A stretch of DNA of 64,000 nucleotides, taken from assembly GCA_965230665.1 (NCBI GenBank), contig CBDDLM010000004.1, positions 2,046,001-2,110,000 of the forward strand, read 5' to 3'. Below are positions 8,330 to 17,694 of this stretch, in pieces; within the stretch, counting starts at the first letter, position 1, and each line of letters starts with the position of its first letter. The stretch comes from JAGNRR01 sp965230665 (GTDB taxonomy: Bacteria > Bacteroidota > Bacteroidia > Chitinophagales > Chitinophagaceae). The position numbers and the translations under genes are program-made. Below the pieces are notes generated by a model that saw only the letters and a list, made by a program, of their open reading frames with translations, was not told the origin of the DNA and searched no databases.

Positions 8330-9829
8330 ATGTACAAAAAGATTACACTCATATTGGGAGCGCTATGTCTAGGTTTTTTTGCTCAGGCGCAGAATGAAAA
8401 TGACGCACTATTGCTGGGAAGAACATACCAGTATGGTACAGCTCGAAATTTATCTCTTAGTGGTGCTACAGGCAGTCTAGGCGCAGATTTTGGAGCGATT
8501 AATAATAACCCTGCTGGTCTTGGGTTATATCGCTCATCTGAGTTTACGTTTACGCCAAATGTACTTGTTACCAATACTGAGGGAGATTATCAAGGTACAA
8601 CGACAGCTAGAAGTGATACACGTTTTAATTTTAATCAGGTCGGTGTAGTTTTTGCCAAAGCAAAAAGAGGAAAAGCATATAAACGAAGTAGATGGAAAAC
8701 ATCAAATTTTTCTATTGGCTTTAACCGTTTAGCAAACTTTCATAGTGATTATTCCTATGTTGGTGAAGACAATGGCAGTTCTTTTGTCGAAAACTTCGCT
8801 GAAGAACTGAATAATGCGGGTGGTTTTAATGACGCGGCACTGAACGTTGTAAGTGAGGCGGCATACGGAGCGTATGAAACGTATTTACTTGATGCTGACC
8901 CATTAGATAGTACCAGAGCGGCAAGTTTCGTGCCTTTCTCAGGAGGGTTGGAGCGTTCTAAAACTATAAGAAGAAGAGGTGGCAATAATGAACTGAATTT
9001 TAGCTACGGAGCAAACTATAACGAAAAGGTTTTAATTGGTTTTTCCGTTGGCATCCCAATTATTAATCTTACCCAAACAGAAATTCTAACTGAAGATGAC
9101 ATTTCAGGTGATACAGATAATGATTTTGATTATGTAGATCTCGTTCAAAATGTCAATATTGAAGGGAGTGGTATTAATCTTAAGCTGGGAACTATTTTTA
9201 AACCAAATAGATACCTACGGCTTGGTTTGGCTTTGCATACACCTACGCGTTATAGTCTTACAGACGTAAGTGATATCATCATTGAATCCAATACGGAGAA
9301 TTTTTTAACTACAGGTTCTGTAAGCACTTATGAGCAACAAGAATCCAATCTTTTTGAGTATCGATATATTTCTCCTATGAAAGCCATCTTTAGTGGAACT
9401 GGTTTATTCGGGAAAAGCGGTTTCATAAGTGCTGATGTTGAATGGATTAATTATGAAGGAATGCGTTATCGATACGATGTAGGTTTTGAAGCGGCAGAAT
9501 CTGTTGTGAATAATGCCATTCAATCAACCTTTCAAAACGCACTGAACATTCGGGTTGGTGGAGAAGTGCGATTGGATCAAATGGCAATACGTGCGGGGTA
9601 TGCGTATTATGGCAGTCCATACGAGAATTATAATGATGGAGCAGCTCAGAGTGCAAGTTTGGGTTTAGGATACAGAGGAAAGAGTTTCTTCTTGGACGTA
9701 GCGGGTCAGTTTATGTTTGTTCAAGACCCAGACGCAACACATACTTTGGCTAGAACGGTTAATATTCCTACAGCTCAAGTTTCTACGCGTAATACACAAA
9801 TTTCGATGACCGCAGGTTTTAGGTTTTAG
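8330..9829 (+). CDS. outer-membrane protein, OmpP1/FadL/TodX-like
   Basis: A 499-residue outer-membrane beta-barrel. Signal peptide residues 1-20 (FFAQAQ), then the FadL hatch-like start LSLSGATGSLGADFGAINNNPAGLGL, where the NPAGL element is typical of the family. Alternating hydrophobic strands run to the end, which finishes in aromatic FRF, the usual Bam recognition end. The family carries hydrophobic compounds across the outer membrane; in Bacteroidota a relative (PorV) is the T9SS shuttle, but this is not clearly PorV. Flanked by a terminator upstream, so transcribed alone. Confidence 0.8.
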   Translation: MYKKITLILGALCLGFFAQAQNENDALLLGRTYQYGTARNLSLSGATGSLGADFGAINNNPAGLGLYRSSEFTFTPNVLVTNTEGDYQGTTTARSDTRFNFNQVGVVFAKAKRGKAYKRSRWKTSNFSIGFNRLANFHSDYSYVGEDNGSSFVENFAEELNNAGGFNDAALNVVSEAAYGAYETYLLDADPLDSTRAASFVPFSGGLERSKTIRRRGGNNELNFSYGANYNEKVLIGFSVGIPIINLTQTEILTEDDISGDTDNDFDYVDLVQNVNIEGSGINLKLGTIFKPNRYLRLGLALHTPTRYSLTDVSDIIIESNTENFLTTGSVSTYEQQESNLFEYRYISPMKAIFSGTGLFGKSGFISADVEWINYEGMRYRYDVGFEAAESVVNNAIQSTFQNALNIRVGGEVRLDQMAIRAGYAYYGSPYENYNDGAAQSASLGLGYRGKSFFLDVAGQFMFVQDPDATHTLARTVNIPTAQVSTRNTQISMTAGFRF

Positions 9830-10015
9830 AATTAAACGGTTTTACAATATTAAAAGTAGGTGGCTAATGGTTTTACTATTTATTATCACCAATGTCATTA
9901 TGTATAATTATGCCATAGATAGTTTTTTAAAGATTAAATGTTTATCAAGGTCCACTTCGATACTTACTAAACAGCAGCTTTGTCGTTTGTACTTTGTACT
10001 TTTACGACTCTAGCT

Positions 10016-11386
10016 ATGAAAAAGGTATTATTCAGTTTAGTTATATTCATTTCTTTAACAGCAGCAGCCCAAAATCATATTGAAGATAAAGCTACTATTA
10101 AACGAATTTCTAATTATGTGTTGACCAATGCTCACTGTCATGAGGACTTACGTTTTTTATGTAAACAAATAGGCCACCGTTTAACAGGCTCCCCTCAGGC
10201 AGCGCAGGCGGTAGAATGGGGGAAGAAAACGTTAGAAGAAGCTGGATGCGACCGAGTTTACCTTCAGGAGGTTATGGTGCCTCATTGGGTTCGTGGTGAG
10301 GAAGAAGCCTACTATGAGATCGGTGGTAGAAGGCATCGTTTGAAGATAACAAGTTTGGGCAATGCCGTTGGAACGGGTGAACGAGGCGTAAAATCGTCTA
10401 TTGTGATGGTAAATGACATTGATGAGTTCAATAGATTACCAGAAAGTAAGGTAAGAGGGAAGATTGTTTTTTTTAATTATCGTTTTGATCAAACCAATAT
10501 TAACACGTTTCATAGCTATGGTCCATGTGTATTTTATCGTTGGGCAGCTCCAAGTCGTGCGGCTAGCAAAGGTGCAGTGGCTGTTGTGATCCGTTCTGTT
10601 TCTTCTGCCTATGATGATGAACCACATACGGGTGTATTATCTTATGATAAACGTTATCCTAAGATTCCAGCAATTGCAGTTGGCAATACAACGGCTGATG
10701 AACTAGAGAAACTGATTCAAGAAAAAAGAAAGCCCAAAATGTACGTCAGAACTACTTGCCAGATGATGCGAGATGTAAAATCGTATAATGTGATTGGTGA
10801 AATTATAGGAAGTGATATGCCTAAAGAGATTATTTGTTTTGGAGGTCATCTGGACAGTTGGGATGTAGGAGAAGGCGCGCATGACGATGGAGCAGGTGTG
10901 GTACAATCTATTGACGCAATTCGAACGTTTAAAAAATTGAATATCCGACCTAAAAGGACAATTCGCTGCGTTCTATGGATGAATGAGGAAAACGGAGCAC
11001 GTGGAGCTAGAGAATATATGGAACAGGCTAAGCTGAAAAATGAACATCATATTCTAGCTATTGAGAGCGATGCAGGTGGGGCAACACCTTATGGCTTTGG
11101 ACTGACTATGTCTGCCGCAAAGAAGAATAAAGTACAAAGTTGGAAGGATTTGTTCTACCCGTACAATATTTATAACTTTTCACGAGATGGTGGAGGTGTA
11201 GATATTAATCCATTGCATAAAGAATTTAATACACCCACAATGGGTTTAATACCCGATGGCCATCGTTATTTCGATATGCATCATAGTGATAACGACGTGT
11301 TTGAGAACGTACACAGACGAGAGTTATGCATGGGTACAATTGCAATGACCATGATGGTTTATTTGGTAAGTCAATACGGGTTGTAA
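10016..11386 (+). CDS. M28 family zinc aminopeptidase/carboxypeptidase, exported
   Basis: A 456-residue exported peptidase; signal peptide residues 1-18 (LTAAAQ). The two-zinc M28 site is complete: GGHLDSWDVGEGAHDDGAG (His278 and the bridging Asp), NEENGARGA (catalytic and ligand Glu324/325), a later SDAGG, and DMHHSDNDVF (ligand His423). A PA-like insertion lies between about residues 110 and 220. Closest type by layout is carboxypeptidase Q/aminopeptidase. The start at 10016 opens the signal peptide. Its stop is immediately followed by the ATG of the kinase-like gene, so the two are coupled, perhaps linking peptide or peptidoglycan turnover to sugar salvage. Confidence 0.88.
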   Translation: MKKVLFSLVIFISLTAAAQNHIEDKATIKRISNYVLTNAHCHEDLRFLCKQIGHRLTGSPQAAQAVEWGKKTLEEAGCDRVYLQEVMVPHWVRGEEEAYYEIGGRRHRLKITSLGNAVGTGERGVKSSIVMVNDIDEFNRLPESKVRGKIVFFNYRFDQTNINTFHSYGPCVFYRWAAPSRAASKGAVAVVIRSVSSAYDDEPHTGVLSYDKRYPKIPAIAVGNTTADELEKLIQEKRKPKMYVRTTCQMMRDVKSYNVIGEIIGSDMPKEIICFGGHLDSWDVGEGAHDDGAGVVQSIDAIRTFKKLNIRPKRTIRCVLWMNEENGARGAREYMEQAKLKNEHHILAIESDAGGATPYGFGLTMSAAKKNKVQSWKDLFYPYNIYNFSRDGGGVDINPLHKEFNTPTMGLIPDGHRYFDMHHSDNDVFENVHRRELCMGTIAMTMMVYLVSQYGL

Positions 11387-12415
11387 ATGAGTACATTTTC
11401 AACAGCGGAGGTGCTCCATTTTGCCCAAGAGGCCTATATTGAGGCCGTGGTGGTGGACATAGAACCGCTGGCGCAGGCGGGCTCTGATAGGATGTATTAT
11501 CGAATTCGGAATGGAGTAAATCGTAGTATTATTGCTACCCAAAGCGACCATGTTGAAGAGAATGAACGCTTTATTCTGTTGGCGAACTATTTTGAGGATA
11601 AAGGGATATCAGTACCTCAAATATTGGCTGTTCATCCTAATAAACAATTGTATTTGCAACATGATGCTGGTACAATATGTTTGCTAGATGTTGTTCATAC
11701 TCAAGGTCATACGGATGAGGTAAAAGAGCTTTATAGAAAAGCACTTCAAGAGTTAATTCGTATCCAGTTTAGTGCAAAAGAGTCCAGTTTTAAAACCATC
11801 TTCGAACAGTTGCCTAGTTTTGGGTACGATCAAATAAGTTATGATCTTCAGTATTTCAAAAGTAATTTTCTGCTTAAAACAGCGGTTACCTTCGACAATG
11901 TAAAATTAGAAGAAGAGTTTGATCGATTAGCGAAAGCACTAGACCTTGAAAAAACCTATTTTATGTATCGAGACTGTCAAGGTAGGAATATTATGGTACA
12001 GCATAACCAGGTGGTTTTCATCGACTTTCAAGGAGGTTTACAAGGTCATCCCATGTATGATGTGGCAAGTTTACTTTGGCAGGCCAAGGCTAGAATACCC
12101 AAGCTATGGAAAGTGGAACTAGTGAATCAGTATCTCTCATGCTTTGAAGCCGTTGCCGATGAGTATGAGGTAAATTTCAATAGGAAACAATGGGAACGTG
12201 ATTACGAAATGCTAACCTTAATTCGACTTTTACAAGTACTTGGAGCATATGGACTTCGAGGGCTAGCTGAGGGTAAGAAACATTTTATTAGTAGTATACC
12301 TTTGGGGTTATACAATATTAAAGAATGGTTACAAGAAAATGAGTTGCAGCATTATCCTGAATTAATGCGAGTTTTGCAGTTTATTTCCTCAAAAGAATTC
12401 ATAAATAAATTTTAG
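11387..12415 (+). CDS. APH-type phosphotransferase, AmgK-like (sugar kinase candidate)
   Basis: A 342-residue cytoplasmic kinase of the aminoglycoside phosphotransferase/choline kinase fold. The catalytic loop reads RDCQGRN (residues 195-201) and the metal loop IDFQGG (212-217). The glutamine in DFQ is the form seen in AmgK, the anomeric MurNAc/GlcNAc kinase, rather than in drug-modifying enzymes (HGD..N and DWE/DFD). A sugar-1-kinase role in cell-wall recycling is therefore inferred, but no MurU-type uridylyltransferase is adjacent. Starts at the base after the peptidase stop and ends 2 bases before a RapZ C-terminal-domain gene. In some Bacteroidota these two are fused, as I recall. Confidence 0.75.
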   Translation: MSTFSTAEVLHFAQEAYIEAVVVDIEPLAQAGSDRMYYRIRNGVNRSIIATQSDHVEENERFILLANYFEDKGISVPQILAVHPNKQLYLQHDAGTICLLDVVHTQGHTDEVKELYRKALQELIRIQFSAKESSFKTIFEQLPSFGYDQISYDLQYFKSNFLLKTAVTFDNVKLEEEFDRLAKALDLEKTYFMYRDCQGRNIMVQHNQVVFIDFQGGLQGHPMYDVASLLWQAKARIPKLWKVELVNQYLSCFEAVADEYEVNFNRKQWERDYEMLTLIRLLQVLGAYGLRGLAEGKKHFISSIPLGLYNIKEWLQENELQHYPELMRVLQFISSKEFINKF

Positions 12416-12417
12416 AA

Positions 12418-12834
12418 ATGGGAGAAAAAAAATTGGTTGTTCGAGTCAATAGTTTTAGCTACAAGCAAGGGATTCCTGCTGACGATAGTGGGAATGGTGG
12501 AGGATTTGTTTTCGATTGTAGAGGAATTCTAAACCCTGGAAGAATCGAAGAATATAAAAAACAAACAGGTCGTGATGAAGCCGTAAAGGTTTACTTACAA
12601 GAAAAGACGCGGATACATGAGTTTCTAGATCTGATTCATAAAACGATAAGTATTACAATTGAGGATTACTTAGATAGAGGGTTTGAGCACTTAATTATTA
12701 GCTTTGGCTGTACGGGTGGTCAACATAGATCTGTTTATAGCGCTGATCAAACTGCAAAATTTCTTAGGGAACGGTTTGGACTAGAAACGACAGTACATCA
12801 TATAGAACAAGAGAAGAAGAACTGGATGAATTAG
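12418..12834 (+). CDS. stand-alone RapZ C-terminal domain protein
   Basis: A 138-residue protein that is only the C-terminal domain of RapZ: NSFSYKQGIPAD, then VFDCRGILNPG, and the signature ISFGCTGGQHRSVY (GCTGGQHRS at residues 97-105). In E. coli this domain binds glucosamine-6-phosphate and the small RNAs GlmY/GlmZ; the N-terminal P-loop domain is absent here. It follows the AmgK-like kinase by 2 bases, so the pair should be made together. A role in sensing amino-sugar phosphates is inferred from the domain and the neighbour. It is the last gene of the three-gene set. Confidence 0.85.
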   Translation: MGEKKLVVRVNSFSYKQGIPADDSGNGGGFVFDCRGILNPGRIEEYKKQTGRDEAVKVYLQEKTRIHEFLDLIHKTISITIEDYLDRGFEHLIISFGCTGGQHRSVYSADQTAKFLRERFGLETTVHHIEQEKKNWMN

Positions 12835-12907
12835 TCACTCCGATTAACATTTTACTTGTTCTTTTTTCGTAGCTTTAAGGAACCTTTATCAACCACACCT
12901 CTTTATT

Positions 12908-15355
12908 ATGTTGCGAAAAACATCGTTTTTAGTACTCATCATTAGTGTATTTACAATTCAGGTCGATGCTCAGGCCTTTCAATGGGCAAAGCAGTTTGCC
13001 GCAATGTACTCTGTAGGCACTGATATTGTGACAGATCATAATCGCAATATTATCTCTGCAGGTTGGTTTCGCGATTCGGTTGATCTAGATCCGGGAATTA
13101 ATACACATTGGGTTCACGAGAGTACCAATTCTTCTAACTATAACTCCTATTTATCTAAACTAGATGCTAATGGAACATTTGTCTGGGGTTATTCCTATAC
13201 TAGTTATGATACCAATAGTTACACCAGAATTTATTCTGTCGATGTCGACGGTCAGAATAATATCGTTGTGATAGGGCAGTACAGAGATTCTATTGACCTC
13301 GACTTTGGTGCAGGAATTTTTATGTTGTATGATCATGGCGTGAATAGTACGTTTTGGACTAACCTTTTCATTGCAAAGTATGATCCGAATGGAAACTTTA
13401 TTTGGGGAAAGGGTTTACATAGCACAAGCGGAGGAAACCATGGACTATGGGGGCATGGGCTAAAAGTAGATGCGAATGACGAAATTATAATAAGTGGTCA
13501 ATTTCATGATACCGTTGATTTTGACCCAGGCCCAGGTACGTATAACCTAGTTGCCACTAGTTTTCTTACCAACCCTAGTTACGGAAATAAGTTCTTACTC
13601 AAACTAACAGCTAATGGAAACTTCATTTGGGTTCGAGACTGGAAGGAGATTGGGAATTGGAATAATTCTTCGAGTTGGTGGGGGAGCAATGAACTCGATG
13701 TAGATGGAAATAATAATATTTACTTCCCTATTGTTTATACTGATTCTTTAGATATTGACCCTGCTCTGCCTGTAAATATGATTTACTCTAATGGGCTGCG
13801 AGATGTAACATTATTGAAAGTATCTCCAACAGGTAATCTAGTGTGGCATAAGGAAATAGGAGGCCCTAATAATGATTATTGCCATTCGTTAGCAACCGAT
13901 CCTACCGGAAATATTATATATGAAGTAACAACAGCCAGTATCGGTTCAATTGATTTTGACCCAGGACCTAGTATATTTATGTTGAATTGGACCTCGAATT
14001 GGGGGAAGGCAATTCTCAAACTTGATAATAATGGGAACTTTATTTGGGCGTTAAAGAACTTAGATCACAGTTGGGGAGGTGGCTGGTATGGTGATGGGCT
14101 TGCTACTGACACGGCTGGCAGTATCTATATTACGACAAGAATCAATAGCACTTGGAGTAATAATGTCTTCGATTTAAACCCAGGCCCAAATGCTTATCTT
14201 GTATCTAGTAATGGTTCTTGGGATGTAGCCTTCCAGAACTTAGATGGCAATGGCCAGTTTATCTGGGGAGGAGTTATCGGTGGGAGTAATGTTGACTGGT
14301 GTAGCGATATTTGTACCGATAATGCTCGTGGCGTTTATCTTACTGGGCATTTCATGGATAAGGCAGATTTTGACCCGACACCAGATACTAGTTATATGAC
14401 AGCCACACCTAGTCTGCATGATGCTTATATCGTAAAATTAAATAATTGTAATGTGACTAAAAGTGTTGTATATCAAGCTTGCGATAGCGTATGGTATAAT
14501 AACCAGTATTATTATAAGGATACTATTATGCAAGCGCATTACCCAGCATGGAATGGTTGTGATAGTGCACATACCATCGTGATAAATGTGAAAATGCCCA
14601 GTCATGATACTATCCATGTCGATACGTGCAATTCATACTTTTGGAATGGTAATACGTATATCAATACAGGATTTTATACGCACAATTTTGGTTTAACTAC
14701 GGGCTGTGATAGCATTGTTACGCTGGATCTAACAATACGTTATAAAAGTACAGAAACGCTTCATCTTGATTTATGCGATAGCATGACCATTAATGGAGTC
14801 ACTTATAATTCGCCAGGCTTCTATACCCAAGTTTTAACGAACGTTGCTGGTTGCGATAGTATCCTTTCTATAAATCTGGCCGCTGCTCCTGTTGATACCT
14901 CAATTACTCGGGGGGGAAGTACGTTAACCTCAAACGCAGTAGGCGCTACTTATCAATGGATAGATTGCAGCACCATGTTGCCTATTCCTAATGAGACGAA
15001 CGTATTTTTTAACGCAGGAGAATCTGGTAATTATGCCTGCGTAATTACCCAGAATGGTTGTACCGATACCTCTTTTTGTTACAACATGATTGTTTTTCCG
15101 AGTTCAGTAGGCGAATCAAGGATACGATCGCATTTGTATCCCAACCCTTCGAAAGGGAATTACCATATAAAGTTCGATCGAAACTATCAAAATGTACAAT
15201 TAGAGCTTCGATCAATAAGTGGTCAACTTATCTGGAGACGAAATTATAATGAACTGGAAGAAACGGATTTTAGTATCAATCAGGCTGCCGGAGTTTATAT
15301 GCTTTATATTCAACAGGGAGAGCATCGACAAGTTGAGAAATTGGTCAAATGGTAA
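12908..15355 (+). CDS. T9SS-secreted propeller-like protein with C-terminal sorting domain
   Basis: An 815-residue exported protein. After a signal peptide (residues 1-21) it has repeated units of the form DxxGNxIxxGxFxDSVDxDPGxG, spaced about 60-70 residues, resembling SBBP/beta-propeller repeats, up to about residue 515. Then come cysteine-containing repeats (CDS...NGxTY...GCDSI) and a terminal T9SS type A sorting domain (about residues 740-815) containing YPNPSKG, LRSISGQL and GVYMLYI before a basic end. It is thus a cargo for the GldKLMN/PorU machinery found elsewhere in the window, likely cut and surface-anchored. Target or ligand unknown. Confidence 0.85.
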   Translation: MLRKTSFLVLIISVFTIQVDAQAFQWAKQFAAMYSVGTDIVTDHNRNIISAGWFRDSVDLDPGINTHWVHESTNSSNYNSYLSKLDANGTFVWGYSYTSYDTNSYTRIYSVDVDGQNNIVVIGQYRDSIDLDFGAGIFMLYDHGVNSTFWTNLFIAKYDPNGNFIWGKGLHSTSGGNHGLWGHGLKVDANDEIIISGQFHDTVDFDPGPGTYNLVATSFLTNPSYGNKFLLKLTANGNFIWVRDWKEIGNWNNSSSWWGSNELDVDGNNNIYFPIVYTDSLDIDPALPVNMIYSNGLRDVTLLKVSPTGNLVWHKEIGGPNNDYCHSLATDPTGNIIYEVTTASIGSIDFDPGPSIFMLNWTSNWGKAILKLDNNGNFIWALKNLDHSWGGGWYGDGLATDTAGSIYITTRINSTWSNNVFDLNPGPNAYLVSSNGSWDVAFQNLDGNGQFIWGGVIGGSNVDWCSDICTDNARGVYLTGHFMDKADFDPTPDTSYMTATPSLHDAYIVKLNNCNVTKSVVYQACDSVWYNNQYYYKDTIMQAHYPAWNGCDSAHTIVINVKMPSHDTIHVDTCNSYFWNGNTYINTGFYTHNFGLTTGCDSIVTLDLTIRYKSTETLHLDLCDSMTINGVTYNSPGFYTQVLTNVAGCDSILSINLAAAPVDTSITRGGSTLTSNAVGATYQWIDCSTMLPIPNETNVFFNAGESGNYACVITQNGCTDTSFCYNMIVFPSSVGESRIRSHLYPNPSKGNYHIKFDRNYQNVQLELRSISGQLIWRRNYNELEETDFSINQAAGVYMLYIQQGEHRQVEKLVKW

Positions 15356-15357
15356 GT

Positions 15358-15387
15358 TTGATTTCTTTTGACTACCTATTATCTTAG
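15358..15387 (+). promoter_or_regulatory. promoter, TTG-N19-TATCTTAG
   Basis: A TTG at 15358-15360 sits exactly 19 bases before TATCTTAG (15380-15387), one base off the Bacteroidota -7 consensus TAnnTTTG. It lies 21 bases upstream of the outer-membrane protein start at 15409 and just after the preceding stop. Confidence 0.65.
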
Positions 15388-15408
15388 CGTTAACCAAGAC
15401 ACGACACT

Positions 15409-16503
15409 ATGAAATCTTTGAATCGCCTTACGGTGTTGTTCGGATTATGTTTTTCATTAAGTGCTACAGCACAAATTACAGACCCCTGTGATGAAAGGGA
15501 TACCTATTACGGAGCGTTATGGAATATTTATAACACACATACGCGCATCAGCTATATAACACCATATCCCTTGATGCGCGTAAATGGTGTAAATGGCTTG
15601 CCCTATCTATTTGAGGCAAACATAACACCTTACTTCACTTTTTATAGAGGGAATAGACGATCTAGAAAGCAATGGCAATCGTTTCAATTTTATTTTAATC
15701 CAGAGCTTACTCTACGAATGTATACTCAAGATCCTATAGGAGTCAATACAAGTTCATTACCCGTTCGTCCACTTAATTTTCACCCCAGAATATCCTTCGT
15801 GAAATATCTTCATAAAAAGCATGCGGATCAAACTCCGATCGACAAAATCTCAAATTATTCTTTTCTCGAATTTAGCGTAGCACATTTTTCCAATGGTCAG
15901 GAAAATCCGCATTATGTGCAGGATACTATAGGGGCTAGTGGAGATTCAATACCAAACTATGTTGGAGGTAATTTTTCCACAAACTACTGGCGATTGGCCT
16001 ATACTATTGGTTGGTTCGATCGGTATAGAAATATCTACTCCCTATGTCCATATGTTCAAAATGATGGGGGCGCTGGCGATTTATTCTCGTATGATGATGC
16101 GCAACTTCGGAGTTATGGTAAATGGAGAGTAGGCACCACATTGCAATTCACGTCCAATAAAGTTCGAATAGGAAAGGGTAAAAAGAGTACCAAAATTGGA
16201 TTTGATTATAAGAATGGAAGGGCTGAGAAAGTACTTGAAGATCGAAATTATAATGTTGTGTTTCAATGTAGGTATAACCCAGAGGTTATAGTAGACGATA
16301 TTAGTTTATACCCAGGTAGTAGAAAAAATAGATGGGGGCATCGAGCGAGCATAGTGGCTCACCCATTAAATTGGCGACATATAGCTATTTTTATGGAGTT
16401 TTATACAGGCAGAGATTTCTATAATATCCGTTACTATGATCGAATTACGCAGTTAAAAGTTGGTATTACAGCTAATCCTAACTTTTACATACCGAGAAAA
16501 TAG
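15409..16503 (+). CDS. outer-membrane beta-barrel protein with phospholipase A1-like HxSNG motif
   Basis: A 364-residue outer-membrane protein: signal peptide residues 1-21 (ATAQ), then alternating aromatic strands through most of the length. The segment FLEFSVAHFSNGQENP followed by NYWRLAYTIG resembles the active-site region of outer-membrane phospholipase A (His-x-Ser, NG, then a WNR-type strand). I have not verified the third residue (Asn) of the catalytic set, and overall length and the N-terminus differ from OMPLA, so an inactive or distant relative is possible. Preceded by its own promoter. Confidence 0.6.
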   Translation: MKSLNRLTVLFGLCFSLSATAQITDPCDERDTYYGALWNIYNTHTRISYITPYPLMRVNGVNGLPYLFEANITPYFTFYRGNRRSRKQWQSFQFYFNPELTLRMYTQDPIGVNTSSLPVRPLNFHPRISFVKYLHKKHADQTPIDKISNYSFLEFSVAHFSNGQENPHYVQDTIGASGDSIPNYVGGNFSTNYWRLAYTIGWFDRYRNIYSLCPYVQNDGGAGDLFSYDDAQLRSYGKWRVGTTLQFTSNKVRIGKGKKSTKIGFDYKNGRAEKVLEDRNYNVVFQCRYNPEVIVDDISLYPGSRKNRWGHRASIVAHPLNWRHIAIFMEFYTGRDFYNIRYYDRITQLKVGITANPNFYIPRK

Positions 16504-16522
16504 AGTATTGTTAATAAATTAG

Positions 16523-16537
16523 ATTGCAAATTGCAAT
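16523..16537. promoter_or_regulatory. 15-bp perfect palindrome ahead of the first DUF1761 gene
   Basis: ATTGCAA-A-TTGCAAT, centred 48 bases before the start codon. The position suits an operator for a dimeric regulator, but no regulator gene is adjacent and the base composition is AT-rich, so chance is not excluded. Confidence 0.35.
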
Positions 16538-16577
16538 TAATATTTTTATTTTCATTGCTCATTAAACACTTATTATT

Positions 16578-17069
16578 ATGCCCTTTAACATTATTGCAGT
16601 ATTAGTAGCCGCCTTGGTACCAATGGCGCTTGGATTTATTTGGTACAATCCTAAGACCCCTATGGGCGCAACTTGGATGCGCGAAACAGACATGACCGAA
16701 GAGAAAATGAAAGGATCTAATATGGCTGTCATATTTGGCCTTTCCTTGCTTTTTGCTTTTATGTTAGCATTCTCCTTAGGAGGAGTTGTAATTCATCAAG
16801 TAGCGGTTGGATCCTTAATGTTTGGAGAAACAGAAGGGTCTGAGATTATGAATGCCGGAAACTCATTTCTTGAGCTTGTCGGAGGTAATTTCCGAACATT
16901 TGGACATGGAGCTCTTCACGGCACGGTTATGGGAGTTTTTGTCGTCCTGCCTTTATTTGCTACCAATGCAATGTTTGAGCGTAAAAGCTGGAAATTGACT
17001 TGGGTTAATGTAATTTATTGGACAATATCACTTGCTATTATGGGTGGTATTATTTGTGCTTGGCAATAG
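16578..17069 (+). CDS. DUF1761 family membrane protein
   Basis: A 163-residue inner-membrane protein with four predicted helices. The family signature is clear: LVPMALGFIWYNPKTPMGATWMRET near the start, a histidine-bearing loop FGHGALHGTVMG, and a final segment ending MGGIICAWQ. No function is established for DUF1761. It is followed by a strong hairpin and then a second copy of the same family, so this is the first member of a tandem duplication. Confidence 0.85.
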   Translation: MPFNIIAVLVAALVPMALGFIWYNPKTPMGATWMRETDMTEEKMKGSNMAVIFGLSLLFAFMLAFSLGGVVIHQVAVGSLMFGETEGSEIMNAGNSFLELVGGNFRTFGHGALHGTVMGVFVVLPLFATNAMFERKSWKLTWVNVIYWTISLAIMGGIICAWQ

Positions 17070-17116
17070 ACGTATTCTTTGCTTCTTTCTTCATAAGAGA
17101 GATTAGGGTAAATTGA

Positions 17117-17158
17117 TTTGCTTAAATGCAACCTTTTGGTTACATTTAAGCAAATTTT
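17117..17158 (+). terminator. long hairpin/terminator between the DUF1761 copies
   Basis: A 17-bp stem with a single mismatch (17117-17133 against 17138-17154, loop TTTT) followed by ATTTT. It lies between the duplicated genes, so the second copy probably depends on read-through or its own start. Confidence 0.75.
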
Positions 17159-17170
17159 AATAATACGATT

Positions 17171-17677
17171 ATGGAAGAAAAAGCAATGCAGGCCTTTGTA
17201 GAGTTAATGAATTGGCCAGCCTTTATGGTAGCAACTCTGGTACCTATGATTCTAGGATTTATATGGTACAATCCTAAAACACCTATGGGTGCTACTTGGA
17301 TACGTGAAACCCAGATGACTGATGAAAAAATAAAAGGGGCCAATATGCCTTTGATTTTTGGACTGTCCATTTTATTCAGTTTTATTATGAATTTCTTCAT
17401 TGTTTCCCATGAAGTTATTCATCAATACGGAGCGTATTCCTTGTTAGAAAAGAATCCAGAAGAGGCTTATCGAATCTTAACTGAGTATAAAAATTCTTTT
17501 CGAACATTTCCGCACGGGATGTTGCATGGAACGATTCTAGGTTTAGGTTTTGTGCTGCCTTTGTTTGCAACGAACGGTATGTTTGAACGCAGAAGCTGGA
17601 AGTTGATATGGGTGAATGTGGCTTATTGGACTATTTCACTGATGATCATGGGTGGTATTTTATGCGCCTGGCAGTAA
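17171..17677 (+). CDS. DUF1761 family membrane protein, second copy
   Basis: A 168-residue paralogue of the preceding gene. It repeats WYNPKTPMGATWIRETQMT, the loop FPHGMLHGTILG and the end MGGILCAWQ, but has a different N-terminus (EEKAMQAFVELMNWPAF) and a different middle (SHEVIHQYGAYSLLEKNPEEAY). Divergence outside the signatures suggests an old duplication. Its ATG lies 13 bases after the hairpin. It ends 17 bases from the convergent SDR gene. Function unknown. Confidence 0.85.
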   Translation: MEEKAMQAFVELMNWPAFMVATLVPMILGFIWYNPKTPMGATWIRETQMTDEKIKGANMPLIFGLSILFSFIMNFFIVSHEVIHQYGAYSLLEKNPEEAYRILTEYKNSFRTFPHGMLHGTILGLGFVLPLFATNGMFERRSWKLIWVNVAYWTISLMIMGGILCAWQ

Positions 17678-17694
17678 TACAAGTTCCTTCTTCT

